Shown piece by piece: positions 23,971 to 36,355 of a DNA stretch of 64,000 nt. The translations under genes and the position numbers were made by a program. The notes under the pieces were generated by a model. That model was not told the DNA's origin. It was given only the letters and a program-made list of their open reading frames with translations, and ran no database searches. The DNA is taken from contig NC_052614.1 in NCBI RefSeq assembly GCF_016545825.1, positions 1,402,630 to 1,466,629 of the forward strand, in the 5' to 3' direction. The number at the start of each line of letters is the position of its first letter. Within the stretch, counting starts at the first letter, position 1. Source of the stretch: Eucalyptus grandis (lineage: Eukaryota; Streptophyta; Magnoliopsida; Myrtales; Myrtaceae).

Positions 23971-26764
23971 TTGCACGAGTCATAATTTTGTACAACTCAA
24001 ACTGACTTTTCTATGATAACATGTGTAGCGATAGTCGCAACTTCAATATTGTATTCCAACCCAAAAAAAGCTAAATGGATTGGAGCCAGCTTGATTAGTC
24101 TCTGAGTAGGATCGGCTAGCCAAGGAGTACAGCGCGGACGGATTTGAATATAACGCACGATTTCCTTTGTGTGCCCGACTGAAGCACTTCCACAAGGACA
24201 GACCCACTCTACTCACTTAATCTTATAGGAAAGAAAAAAATTGAATATTTTTTGATGACTGGACAGAAAATCTGTCAGCACCCAACTGATCTTCCGGTCA
24301 CATGATCAAGCCATCGCTTCATCACCAAACACATCATCCATGCATTGGGTCACTCATGAAATCAACAACCAAAACTTGCAAAACCGAGAATTCAATTGAT
24401 TCGACATATTAGGAGGCTTTTGCCCCAACAAAGATAAGGAGAGATCCTCGTTTATTGAGAGCGTTAAAGTTTCGCTATCAAGAGTAGAAAACGAAGATGC
24501 TGTTTATGCAAAAATTAGTCATCGTGGTACACATCTGAATACGGGGACTGATGGACGAGGCACTGCGAACGGAGAAAACGCACATGCAAAATGTTCATTA
24601 TTCACCATCAAGAAACCTACTAACATCCCTTTTCTCCACCCGCAATTCCAACCCACCTAATTTAACGTACACTAATGATAAGATAGGACCTACCTCGGAT
24701 CTGCCCGTGTAGCCTAGTTAGCCTCCCCCTCATGATATAGCATGGCCTCAGTACCAACCACCTGAAAGCTATAACGTTGAAAAATGCAATTTGCTAGAAA
24801 CCTTATTTACTAACAGGTGTAATTGCAATTAGGATAGGAGCTACTTAGGTTCTAGCCCATACGTGACATGAAGTGATTAGCCATACATTATAAAGTCAAA
24901 ATAGCACATGTGCTCAAATATGGAATGAATAATACAAGTGCCCTCATACACTCTAAAGTCCAATCTTTTTTCCTTATTAAGAAATATTATGGGTATTTTT
25001 GGTTCATTGAAAACTACATGACAAAAACAATATTTTGAATGGAAATCATTTTCAATGAAAATAGTTATTTTTTTTTTTATTTTGTGATTTAAGGAGAGTG
25101 ATTTTCTTCTTATTGAAAGGAGTAGTCGATTTCCCCCCGATGATTTGGAAAATATTTTATTAAATAAGATTTTTCGTATCACTTAAAAAAGAATAAACGA
25201 AAAATATATTCGTTGACCACAAAAATATTTAGATATAAATTGTCATTGATAATGAAAATATTTTTTATTAACTAATTATTTCAGGTGATATAAACGATCA
25301 TATTTAATAAATTATTTTTCAAATTTCAAATTTTCCACAAAACAAATAGAGTTTCATTGTTATCGGTTCATGGAAAACGTTTTCTGTGAATTGATTAATT
25401 TTCTATCATTCAAACAATGGAAAGTCAAAAAACAATTTTTCGAAAATAATTTTCCTTTAAATAAATGGATCCTACATGTTTCGATTGATGATTAGAGCTG
25501 TAAGGTTTCATTCATGATTAGCATAACCATAAGTCCTTTTTCTTTTTTCTTTTTTCAACTTTACGGCACCAACAAGAACAAGCACAAATCTAGTTAGGAT
25601 GAAGATAAGACGGTTTGATTACAGATTATGTGGGTGACAATCGGCGGACCAAATGTCGTACGAGGAACCCCATCGTTCTCCATCAAATGAGGCATCACAT
25701 CATCTTTCCTTGGACAAGCACTGTTCATGTCGTTTCCAGCATAAAGATTGTGTCCGCCATTGTTGTGGGGTTTGGGAGCAGACCCACGAGCTTTGCACCG
25801 TATAGAGAACCAAAGCTTTTTCTGCCATAAATTCATGTTGAATAAGACAATACTCGTTAGATTAGGGATTCTTAATTTCTTCCAAGATCGTGGTGTGATT
25901 CTTTTAGGATTTATTGATATTGAAAATACGTGGGAAATTAGACTCTTATTTTAAAAGTCTTTAACCTCTGCCAAAGTTAAAACATTAATCACTTAATTCA
26001 TTTTTTTTTCAACGTAGACCTAATTTAATCACAGGGATGGCAAATGAGAAGCCTAGAGTATGAGCCTTAAAAGAACTTGCATATTAAATCGATAACTAGA
26101 ATACTGGTTATAATGCCTATTATCAAAAGAGGAATCCTTCCGGTAGTACTGACCATTTATATTGTTTCCCTCCGCCATAAAAGTTGTCACGCTAAAGACA
26201 TGAATAATTATGAGATATGATCCTTCTGAAGGGGTTAAAATAATTCTTATTATTATTTAGCATTCTGCTATTCTTTTTTTTTTTTGAAGAACTAGAATGA
26301 TTCAATTTGACATTTTGCTTGTTCGGATTCGATTATGTTGTAGCTTTATAAATTGTATTAGGTTTATTGTTTATGAACTACGTTGATGAGATTGACCCTA
26401 AAAAAGAAATAGTAGGTACAACTAGTCCATAAACAGCTAACCATCACACTATAAAAATTGGATAGGTTCTATCTATGGTTATCGGGTCTTCCTAAACAGA
26501 TCTACTAAATTCATCGAGTTTGTTCCAAAAGGTCAAAATGGCCAATTATTATTAATGGAATTCCTTGTCAACTCTCAGTAAAATATTCGTTTGGACGAGG
26601 GCTTCTGAACACATCATAAGGTCTAAAATGAGCGGTTGGCTCTTAATTTCATATCACAATAACAAGCACCGCAACATTTATGGACATTTGAATCAGTCCC
26701 CTCTGTCCTTTTTATTTTTTTTATTCTTTTGGCTGAGAAAGCAAGTAGATGGATTATTAGAAAA
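23971..26764. other. Gene-poor intergenic sequence
   Basis: This is AT-rich sequence. About 25000-25480 contains phrases in both orientations (cattttcaatgaaaatag; caatttttcgaaaataattttcc) that hint at an old TIR element. A minus-strand open frame at 25594-25836 has no recognisable family. No gene is supported. Confidence 0.4.
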
Positions 26765-27215
26765 GTAAAAGCCACAAAAAGAAACTCTAAACTATGTCAT
26801 TTGTGACACATTTATCTTAAATTTTTTATGTAATATAAAAAATCCTAAACTTGTACCTATATAATACATTTATTTCCAATCAAATTTTCTTTCAATGAGT
26901 ATCATTAAAAATTTGCCTACATGGATGTCAAAAAAGCAAGCAATTACTTAAGTGAAATAAAAATGAAAATATCTAACAAAATATTGACGGACGGTTAATG
27001 TGTCACGTATATAAAAGTTTTGGCTTTTTTATATCACGAGAAAAAGTTTAGAATGAATGCGTCACAATTAGTATATTTTGGGGATTTTGAAGACATAAAA
27101 AATGTTTAGGAGAAATGCATTACAATGGACATAGTTTGGAGTCTTTAATATGACAAAAAAAGTTCAAAATAAATGCGTCGGGCATAATTTATTATTTTTT
27201 GTGACTTTTTCTCTT
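26765..27215. mobile_element. TIR element (MITE-like), about 0.45 kb
   Basis: The left end (gccacaaaaagaaactctaa, aaactatgtcatttgtgac) matches the reverse complement of the right end (catagtttggagtctttaat, ttttttgtgactttttc) imperfectly over about 100 bp. The interior is AT-rich and non-coding. It is a different family from the GGGAAAATTGTCC type. Confidence 0.5.
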
Positions 27216-29850
27216 ATTAGAATGAACAAAAAGTAAGAGGTTAAACTTCTTTACCAAAAAAAAAAGTAAGAGGTTAAACTTATTACACACCCAAAAGACA
27301 GAATAATGTCCAATAACTACGATATACATACTATAAATAATTTAGTAATTGAGTTGGATTGAAGTTTCAACTTACCGGAAAGAAGGAAAAAAAAAAAAAA
27401 CGTCTTCTGACCTCCTTAAAAAAACAGATTCACAGCCTCAAAATTCGAATAAAACATTTTCCTTGTTTTCAGAAAGCCAAAGCTTGATTTGGATGGCATG
27501 TTCCGATCTATTACTTATGCTTGAAATATATAGACATATATTTACCAAAACTGGGTTTGATTGGTTTTATGACACAGCACGCGGATCGATTGACCACATT
27601 CTAATTGGAATACAACCTATTGCATAATAATTTCCCCGTGGGGCCGATTCTCGATCTTATCCCAAAAGCCAAAACAAAAAACAAAAAAAGTTCTGCACCA
27701 CCTCTTAATCTCGATCATACGTTGCATCTGTACTTTTCCTTTGTCTAGTCATGTCTTGCCTTCCTGTATTCAAAGGAATCGACACCGGCGAAATTCGTCA
27801 TTCGCTACGTCACGAAGTCAACCCCCGAACTTGCGAATAACTCAAAAGAAGGGACAAGAAGTTATGAGTTTCAGATTCAAATTCACCTAGGCCAGATGTT
27901 TTCTCGGCCGAAGCCTCCATGAAATTCCAGGGTAGACCGCACCAAGCCGCACCAACGTGCTAAACTCCGCAGAGCATTTTTTACTTTCCCACGAAGGTTA
28001 CGGACCAGGAAAGTTCAAACCCCACTTCCCCCTCATTTCTGATAGAATATAATAAACAAAGAACTAGTCACGCGTCGCCCTCGTGGGAAAAGATCCGATA
28101 AGGCTCCGCTTTCCCCCCCTTGTTTAACGATAAAAATAATCGAATTAAAGATTAGGGCTTGGTCCACGCAATCCCATTCTTGATCTATAACTTTCCACGA
28201 AATGGTTTTATGCCAAAGAATATCACCACTCATCTTTTGGTCTTTCTAGCTTGCCTTTTCTTATTCTTAACATTCTTGTTATGATTCACTTTTGAGATAA
28301 ATTATTTGCCATAAATATTATCTTATGCTACAAGGCAGCCGACAAAGATCTTGACTAGATGGTTTTCCAGAAAAATCACAAAGCCCGGCGGTGGCTAAAA
28401 GTCGTCCACTAATATATCAACCCAACAAAGTAATCTCATCTTTAGGAGCGTTTCCTTCTCGGAAAGAGATTAGCATTAAATTAAACCCCAGGAGATAATC
28501 AATCATCTCAGACTCTGGAGCACTATAACACGACAACCTTTGACAAGACGGATGACTGGGGTAGTCCACACATCCGAAGCAAGCAACAGCAAGCGAATTC
28601 AGATGTGCAGCAAGAAACAACTAATGGGTCAAATTTAGACTCGGGCAGTCGTGATATTATGGATTATAAATGGGGACAAGAGGACAAACAGTCGGTGGCG
28701 TGCGAAATTGTCCCATTATTCCTAGTTACTCGATGCGTTTGCGTTCTTATCACCATCTCTTCGGATGCATACGGTCCGGATCGGAAGGCGAAACGTGTTT
28801 AACAAGCAAGAATATGACATACCAATTTTAAAATGACCTGGGGAAATATAAGTCTAATCGCAGGGTTTGCGTATATAACTTGCATCGGGGTTCTCTTCCC
28901 CGCCCCCTCTTTCCCTTCCCTTTTCTCAAGCTGCCTCGTCTCTAGAGAAAATGACTTCAAGAGGTTCCTACCAAGAAGAAAATTTAAAAAAGACTTTCTA
29001 GAAAACTGTTGAATCGGCATATAAGAAGAGAAGATCTCAAATTATAATGTTGGCTCTTGAATGAAAGCTTGACTCTACGGGGCAACGCTTAAATTACTTA
29101 AATACACCAACTTAGGGTGATAGTCCCATCTATTTTAGATCGAACAAGAATATTTATACAAGATGTATAGCTATGAAAGCAAACCCAAGAAATTCATGTC
29201 AGAACGTGTCCGAGGTTTATTAGATGGATAAACATCGGGTAAACAATTCGTGTTACCTTCTATACTACGAATCCCGCATCCATCACTTTTTATATAAGCA
29301 GCTAGTTACTTACTAGGAAATAAATAATACCCATATCAACAGTGACTGACGTTCAATATTTATTTCCATTAGATTAAAGGCCGATTAATTAACTAGAAGG
29401 AGATAATGGCTGAGGTTTTCCTTTTCTCTATTCTGGTTGCTTCTTGTGGAAACCGACCCTAATTCATTAGCTGAAGCCTTATTTCAACGATCTGGGCAAC
29501 CCCACGTTGGATCTAGCATTCCACGATGGTACCTTTAAGGTAATTATTCGGTGTGCATGGACCATCAAATATGTAATGGAAAATTAGAACATATTGAAGC
29601 ATTTCAAACACCTCACTATCGGTATAGGAAAAAAAACATAGGCAAAGTTGAAGATTTTCTTTAAATGAGAAATCTAATCTATAATTTAGCCCTTAAAATA
29701 CTTCATGTTGTCATCCAACGTACCAAAGACCTTGCCAAACCCTAATCTCTTTTAAGTTTTGGGCGTTTGCCACGAGTTTTTCTCGTCTCTTTACTCCATT
29801 TTCTGATAGTCACCCACGTGCCACATTCCCAAAAAAGTTGGACTTCCAAC
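27216..29850. other. Intergenic sequence, no gene recognised
   Basis: A short duplicated phrase (aaaaagtaagaggttaaact) occurs near 27228 and 27264. The remaining sequence is unremarkable and no coding frame is convincing. Confidence 0.4.
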
Positions 29851-30533
29851 GAAGTTGCCCAATTCCCATCTTGAGTTTCAAGTCCAATTAGATTTGCCAA
29901 CGTCTCCTTTGAAATGTCAAAAGACCGCTGAGGGAAAGGGTTTTGTAACAAATGTTTGATAAGTGTTCCGACAATACTTGTCAAAATCTTAAATTGAGAA
30001 AAGGATTGTCAGTTTCAAATGCACCCTCTCCTTCAAATGATGTGTAATCAGTGCATTAGAAGTCAATATATTTCTTTACGAAGTTGCCCAATTCCCATCT
30101 TGAATTTCAAGTCCAATTAGATTTGCCAACGTCTCCTTTGAAATGTCAAAAGACCGCTGAGGAAAAGGGTTTTGTAACAAATGTTTGATAAGTGTTTCGA
30201 CAATACTTGTCAAAATCTTAAATTGAGAAAATGATTGTCAGTTTCAAATGCACCCTCTCCTTCAAATGATGTGTAATCAGTGCATTAGAAGTCAATATAT
30301 TTCTTTACGAAGTTGCCCAATTCCCATCTTGAATTTCAAGTCCAATTTTGCCAACGTCTCCTTTGAAATGTCAAAAGACCGCTGAGGAAAAGAGTTTTGT
30401 AACAAATGTTTGATAAGTGTTTTGACAATACTTGTCAAAATCTTAAATTGAGAAAAGGATTGTCAATTTCAAATGCACCCTCTCCTTCAAATGATGTGTA
30501 ATCAGTGCATTAGAAGTCAATATATTTCTTTAC
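29851..30533. repeat. Three tandem copies of a 229-bp unit
   Basis: The phrase gaagttgcccaattcccatc starts at 29851, 30080 and 30309, so the period is 229 bp. The third copy has a small internal deletion (about 4-5 bp after 'caagtccaatt') and ends near 30533 at 'tttctttac'. The copies differ at only a few positions (for example gagtttc/gaatttc and gggaaaggg/gaaaagag), so the amplification looks recent. Confidence 0.95.
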
Positions 30534-30702
30534 TAAATATGATTAATTATAATATTTCATGGGCACTCGTTAACAAAATCAGAAAATATAAAACTCATTT
30601 TAACTCACGAGAGAAAAGTAAAGAGAGACTTTTCATAGATTCTTCTCAACCTCACGCCTCGCAATTTGAACAAGTCGACGCAATTACCCAATGCATAGGT
30701 CA

Positions 30703-30884
30703 CACGTGAAGTTTGTGAGATACGATTAGTCGTACGTACCGGGACCATAATCCAGGTGCAACTAATAACATTTTAACGTAGATAGTGCAGCCTCTTGATT
30801 CCGACCCACCTATCTCTTTTTTCCAACCAACATTCGACACGTGGCTGAGCCTGGTCACGTGAATGGACCTACCTAGCGCACGTG
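30703..30884. promoter_or_regulatory. Cluster of four G-box (CACGTG) motifs
   Basis: Perfect CACGTG palindromes lie at 30703-30708, 30838-30843, 30856-30861 and 30879-30884; the last three fall within 47 bp. Plant bZIP (ABF/HY5) and bHLH (PIF) factors bind such sites. A GA tract follows at 31069-31098, as in many plant leaders, but no coding sequence follows. It may be an orphan promoter, the promoter of a non-coding RNA, or chance. Confidence 0.4.
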
Positions 30885-31063
30885 ATTGGATTTTTTTACT
30901 TGGCCTTGCCTTGGACTAGTAGTGCACGTAAGTTGACCCGGATGGAGGCAGAAATCGCCAACCCAGATCCTCAAACGGGATTGGATAGAGAAAGGAGCAC
31001 TTGCCCAATTCCAGAACGACTTTTATACAAGTTGGAGTCGTAATTGCCCACGTTAGCCCCAAG

Positions 31064-31068
<5 letters not shown>

Positions 31069-31098
<30 letters not shown>
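31069..31098. repeat. GA microsatellite
   Basis: About 15 uninterrupted GA units. Confidence 0.9.
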
Positions 31099-31101
<3 letters not shown>

Positions 31102-31589
31102 AAGATTCATAGGAAGGAATGGTCAATATCTAAAACCCACTATTGTTATCCTCGTTTGAAGATTGGTTTGCATGAATTGTCGTCATTATCATTTCTGACT
31201 GAAGATTGCCCCTTTCCTAGGAAGCTGCTTCCCTTGGTGACCTACAATTTGAACACCACTTCTTTCTTCTTCTTTCTTTTGTGGTGGTTGGGCACTAAAT
31301 CTTCTTGATTGATTGCTATCTTGGTATTATTAGAATGAAGCGTTTGTGAATATATTATCTTAGGAATATAATTAAAGTTTCTTCACCTCATAAGAGAGCT
31401 TTCTCTCTCCAAAAACGAGGGGAGAGAAGTCATCACAAAATAATCGCACTATCCTATTTTATTATTTGCATTAATTAGTCCCGGATTTTATTCCCCAAAT
31501 GAAACCGATTCTTTCCATTTGGGTCTAAGCTCCCTTTTCGATGGTAAATATTTCTGTTATGCTTAAAGAAAATATAATATATGAGTTCT

Positions 31590-31751
31590 ACCTGATTAGA
31601 TAATCAGATACATCAATCAAATCGGAGAAAACACGAATGCATTCGAGTTCACGCGCACATAGTCGTTTCTATCTGATTAGGTAATCAGATACATCAATCA
31701 AATCGGAGAAAACACGAATGCATTCGAGTTCACGCGCACATAGTCATTATA
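31590..31751. repeat. 81-bp direct tandem duplication
   Basis: The phrase ctgattagrtaatcagatac starts at 31592 and again at 31673. The two units are nearly identical (one A/G difference in the first phrase, and a difference at the unit end). Each begins with a near-palindrome, ctgattagRtaatcag. No protein is encoded. Confidence 0.95.
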
Positions 31752-34264
31752 CATACGCAATGAAGGCGAATTTTCTTCATGTCGTCGCTCGTGAAATCGC
31801 TCTCTCGTTATAAATAATCTCACCAAAGACCGCTCTCCCGTTTCAAACACCTTACCTAATAATAGCCTTTATTGCTTCAACACATTATCCTAGGCCATCG
31901 TCATCGACACTCTTCCTCTATCTTTACCGGATACACAACCGTGGCACCGCTTGGTCATTTATTGCAAGCAAGACTTGGAGCGAAAATCAAATAGCTACCG
32001 ATATCACCTTGTCAACTACCATGATGCCCTTGACAATTATCCTATACCGAACGATCTTCCCTTGCAATTGCAACAACTACCAATTCAATGTTCTATGCTT
32101 ACACGATTTCAACGTGTTAAATTTTGAGCTTTTGCTACCAAGTAACCATATTTGGGGAACCTTGATCGAACCGGTTTAGTAGGGGTGAGTGGTTTTCAAA
32201 GTGATTTTCAAATCAATTTAAGTTTCATTTGAAACTTGTCAATTGGTTCAAAGGTCTACCCGAGAACTAATCAAATTATTATTTTTTTCATTTTTAGTTA
32301 AGCAAAATGAAAGAAAATGTAATAATAAAAATCCATATCTATCCATAACAATAATTTACAAAAGATGAACATGTAAAATAAAATAAATAATAAAAAGTTC
32401 AAAACACATAACAATGATTCTTGGTTCTAGATTCGGTCCGCTTCTTCGGTTTTCAATTTGGTTCTTACTTATAAATTGGGAAATGAACTGCATAATATTG
32501 ATTCCACTTTTTTGGGAATCGAAAACTAGACCGCTAATTGTAGGAACTTGGAATCCAACTGGCTCCTATGGTCAGTTGAGTCCAAATCCTGATTCTACCC
32601 TAAACCCATATTTAATCCTATAGCTTAGTCTTAGTTAGCGTCATTGACTCCCCTCTCACTGGGAGATTTCAACACATGTGTAGCCCTCAACTCTCGAGAA
32701 TCTTCTGTGTATAATATTTTTCATATAAACAATCACGAAACCAAAACTTTCATTTACTATGACAGAACAGATTCATTCACCAAAACGGATAACTATATAC
32801 ATGTCGACGCCAAAACACTAGTTGTGTTATTTAGAGCTCGTGAAGCTTATTTATCTCGAAGTCCGCGCGCTCTCAAATTGGCCCGGTCATTTTCACGTCA
32901 TTCTTTGCGCGAAGAGGGGTCCATTAGGAATCTCTAGACCCCGTAAGCAACCACGCGTTCAACAGCAGCATTCGGATTGGCGAGCATGACAATTTTGACA
33001 TTAGCCGAGTCAAGCCCCATCGAAGACACCACGCCAGTACGATGAATCGAACATAAGAATCCGAGGTTGAAAAAGAAGAAAAATCATAGAATAAGCAAAA
33101 GTAAAGGGTTGGCAGCTTGGCAAGAGTTGGAGCTTGCCACGTTCACATAATTGGCGTCCGAGGGGATTAAGATAAGAAGAAAATTGAGAACCAAAAGGGA
33201 CGAACAAGTCAAAACGTGTCTCGTCAACCTTTTTTTTTAATAATGTTCTCTCTCTTGATTTACGACGGTACTACCAGTCAATCGAACATTAAAACATCTC
33301 TATCCGCTGAAACCTTCGCCACTTCCGAAGCTCCAGGAAGCTGCCTCCCCGTGAAGAACAAGATTTCAATTTTTATAACCATGTGAAAAACAAGCCTTTT
33401 GTTCTTTTTAGTCACTTGTGTTTTGAAAGAACGAACTACCGTGCAAAAAGAAGGTGCGGAATTTGTCTCTATCGCTCTCTGCAATGTGAAGGTGGAGCTT
33501 ATCGTTCTTTAAACTATGCTTAATCTGGCATTAGTGTTCATCGAAAATGTATTAGGTCCTTGATGGGCACATCTTCGCACATGAATACTTGGAGTTTCAT
33601 AAATTAATGCTGGTTTAAGCGCCTCGACTTTGACTAATCTTTTGAAATCAGCCTCTTGAGGCTCTGCATATACTTTTGTTTAGCTTCTTGTCGCCAAGAT
33701 TAATCATGAACGGAGCTTGCTTCGTGATACGGCAAACGTGCATTACATAAATGATATCCGATTTTAAAAATGCCAAGGCCCGCCCAATGACTGCGAGCCT
33801 TTCTATTTAATTTAGGCCCAAATTCTGTCCTTGCCAAACCCGGTCTTGCCTCTTGGACTTCCATCTCCAATTTGCTCTTATTTAATTGACCGGAGATTGT
33901 GATTAAGCCTAGTCCATCATCGTAGTTTTGTATAGCCTTAAACAAGCTCCTCGTGCTTGGTTTTTTTAAGTTTAATGCTGCCATTTTTTGTTTGGATTTT
34001 GAACCTAGCGCATATGATTCAGCTCTATCTATTTGGAAATTCAAGAGAGGGTGTCAGTCTTCATATTACTTTACTAAGGATATGATCATCATGAGAGATG
34101 ATTATCCAATCCCTTCTCTCCCACTTCACACTTAGGAATGCGCCCTTACTATAGAGAGAAAGACGTTTTCACATGTTCTTAACTCAAAATGGCTAGGGAG
34201 AGAAAAGGTTCCTATTTGTTTTTTTTAGGGTACTCCTGAGAACAGATCCAACCAAGACGGGGCA
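31752..34264. other. Intergenic sequence, no gene recognised
   Basis: About 32183-32620 begins with 'taggggtgagtggttttc' and contains 'ttcggttttcaatttggttc'-type phrases like the element at 45431-45819, so it is probably another hAT-like fragment. The remainder shows no coding or RNA signal. Confidence 0.4.
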
Positions 34265-34338
34265 TGGCTTGCAGCTCAAAGGATTAGAGCATGTGGCCAC
34301 AGACCATGGTGTCGGCGGTTCGAATCCCTCCTCGCTCA
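34265..34338 (+). pseudogene. Decayed plastid trnR-ACG (nuclear plastid insertion)
   Basis: The 74 bases align without gaps to the chloroplast tRNA-Arg(ACG) gene as I know it, including 'ggattagagc' and the T-arm 'ggttcgaatccctcctcgc'. Differences are mostly transitions: the first G is T, the anticodon ACG reads ACA, and cacgtgg reads catgtgg. The plastid downstream flank 'caaccggcccaaaaggga' continues to about 34375. It is a NUPT relic, not a working tRNA. Confidence 0.85.
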
Positions 34339-34375
34339 CAACCGGCCCAAAAGGGAAAGGACATTATTTTAGGTT
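34339..34375 (+). other. Plastid-derived flank of trnR relic
   Basis: The sequence after the tRNA (aaccggcccaaaagggaaag) matches the plastid spacer that normally follows trnR-ACG, so the insertion was longer than the tRNA. Where it ends on the left is unclear. Confidence 0.65.
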
Positions 34376-34429
34376 ACGTATGCCTCAGATCCAATTGCCC
34401 GTGGTGGACAGCCAGTATAATAGCTTCTA

Positions 34430-34860
34430 CACCACTTGAATGATGGAACTCCCTGGAAAGATGCTAAACGTTATCATTATCAGCATCATGATGCTCTCTT
34501 GCACCTTGTTCGTTATGTCCAGGGCGCTTTATTCCATAACAGTTCAAATTTTTCAGCACATTCCGACTTACACCGTCTTAGCTATTCTAATGCTGATTGG
34601 GTTAGGGATCCTACTAACCGTCAATCCACTACAAGTTATTGCTTTCTTTTGGGCAATTCCTTTATTTCATGGCATCAATTGTTTCGCGTTCCAGCACTAA
34701 GGCAGACTGTAGAGCCGTTGCGGATACCACTTCCGAGCTTTTGCGATTACCATGGCTGTTAAGAGGATAACGACCGCTACCGATGATGGTGCTGCTTCTC
34801 TCTACCGTGACAATCGCAGTGCAATTCAGTTTTCCCATGATGAATTTTTCATGAGCAAAC
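34430..34860 (+). mobile_element. Ty1/copia RNase H relic
   Basis: Translation gives the copia RNase H signature: SYSNADWVRDPTNRQSTTSY followed by CFLLGNSFISWH. After a frameshift near 34683 it continues as VSRSSTKADCRAVADTTSEL and then DNRSAIQF. The usual family wording is SDADWAGCPDTRRSTTGY ... SRSSTEAEYRA. The order fits the 3' end of a copia polyprotein that has lost the rest of the element, so it is non-functional. Confidence 0.8.
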
Positions 34861-35410
34861 CGAGACTATTGACTTCTGTTGGTTTCTGTATATCGGTGAG
34901 CTACTATCGTCAGTAGATGGAATGTGTAATCGGTAAGCTAGGTTTGGTGTATCTGTTAGTTGGTTAGTTATGTCTTGTGCATGTCTATGTATCGGTTTCT
35001 TGTAGTACTTTAATATCAGATTTGAGCAAATGAAGTACTTTATTAACACTTTCTGATGGGACAAGTAACTATGTATATAGAGACAAGTCATCCGAAATAG
35101 AGATGGTGCTGTTCCTTTTAATCTATGACCCATCAAGAAAAAAAGAGATCAAGGCGAATTATAAACTCGTTCCATGCTTGGCAACATTGATTTTCAAAGC
35201 GCTCTCAAGATAACATTTCTTTTCGAGGCTTGATATAATTTACAGATCAAGCACTGGATTTTGCCTTATTATACTCCAATGTCCTAAGCCCCATGGGGGC
35301 AAAGAAAAACCGAGGAAAGATGGACAAAGACAAGCTGCTTAATCAAACAACCTATATGCTCAACATGCACCAGAAAAGGATAGATATGGATGAATTCCAT
35401 CGTCCAAAAC
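34861..35410. other. 3' flank of copia relic and of the membrane-protein gene
   Basis: No coding signal was seen. The last part probably includes the 3' UTR of the minus-strand gene that ends at 35411. Confidence 0.4.
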
Positions 35411-36355
35411 CTAGGGAAGGTTTTCTGTAATGAGAGGCGTATTGGCAGGTATCTTCGAATATTCCAAGCTAACCATCAGTTCATTACTCTCTTCACCATG
35501 AAACTTCTTGCACTCGTAGTAAAAAACCGTGTAAGCCATCAACCCGAACATCCTCACCGCCCACAGTGAGTTCAGCATCACCAAGCCTATCGCAATGTAT
35601 GCCCCTTCGGATTGTGGAACCGAGACCAACCTCATTACCTGATTCATTAGGATCGATAATGCCGCGATCACGAGGCTCAACGCAAACCCATGTACTTGCC
35701 TTCCCTTCACTAGCCGCCCCGCCTTTGCGAGCGCCTCGAGCCCGCTCTTGTCCTCTTCCAACACGGACACAACGAGCCCGAGGGTCCAAACGACGGCCAG
35801 GTGAGCGTAGAGCAAAGCGGCCATGATGCATAGGATCACGGTAGCGATCTTTGCCTGAGGCAGAACGAGAGGGATCGTAAGGGCTAGGACAAGAATTAGG
35901 TAACCGATGCCAAAGAGGGTGATGTAGAAGAAAGTGACGAAGGGTCTTCTCCAGGACCGAGCCACCGCAACACCCAAGTCCTTGGCGGACAAGTTCTTGC
36001 CACCATGTGAAGCGGCGGAAGCGTAAATGGTAACGGTCGAGAAGAGGATCGAGCAGACGGAGTAGAGCAAGACGAAGACCCACTCGAGGCCGTAGAACAG
36101 CCTTACGTCCTTCTGGATGGACAAGAGGAGGTAGGAGTACTCGGTACTGGTGGGGCTGGTGATAAGCAACAAGCTTGTGTTGGCGATGAGCTGGCCAACC
36201 GCCGGCCGGAGGGAGAAGATGTTGGTGAGGAGGAGCAAAGAGTAGAGCAAGACGGTGGAGGCGGCGATGGAGACCATGAGCCTCCCATTTCTGAGGAAGA
36301 GCTTGTGGGCTTCGATCAGAGTTTGGACAAAAGTCAAAAGCATGGGAAGCTCCAT
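35411..36355 (-). CDS. Plant six-helix membrane protein of unknown function
   Basis: A single-exon gene of 314 aa starts at the ATG at 36355 (MELPMLLTFVQTL); the frame is open further upstream but only from a TTG. I see about six hydrophobic segments: MVSIAASTVLLYSLLLL, EWVFVLLYSVCSILFSTV, the FFYITLFGIGYLILVLA region, ILCIMAALLYAHLAVVWTLG, FALSLVIAALSILM, and IAIGLVMLNSLWAVRMFG. The landmark LVVSVLEED follows helix four and TVFYYECKKFHGEE follows helix six. This matches a plant family of uncharacterised integral membrane proteins whose Arabidopsis members often carry a misleading 'polyadenylate-binding protein-binding' name. The molecular role is unknown. A broken paralogue lies 2 kb upstream on the same strand. 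It looks intact and probably functional. Confidence 0.85.
   Translation of the reverse strand: MELPMLLTFVQTLIEAHKLFLRNGRLMVSIAASTVLLYSLLLLTNIFSLRPAVGQLIANTSLLLITSPTSTEYSYLLLSIQKDVRLFYGLEWVFVLLYSVCSILFSTVTIYASAASHGGKNLSAKDLGVAVARSWRRPFVTFFYITLFGIGYLILVLALTIPLVLPQAKIATVILCIMAALLYAHLAVVWTLGLVVSVLEEDKSGLEALAKAGRLVKGRQVHGFALSLVIAALSILMNQVMRLVSVPQSEGAYIAIGLVMLNSLWAVRMFGLMAYTVFYYECKKFHGEESNELMVSLEYSKIPANTPLITENLP

Noticed and set aside
25594..25836. 80-aa minus-strand open frame with protein-like composition
   Set aside because: No family recognised, no splice partner seen, and no promoter context; kept only as unexplained sequence.
29742..29984. 80-aa minus-strand open frame overlapping the first 229-bp repeat
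   Set aside because: It overlaps the tandem repeat, is not kept open in the other units, and resembles nothing I know.
34265..34338. Functional nuclear tRNA
   Set aside because: The sequence follows plastid trnR-ACG including plastid flank, and has a changed anticodon and acceptor-stem mismatch, so it is a relic.
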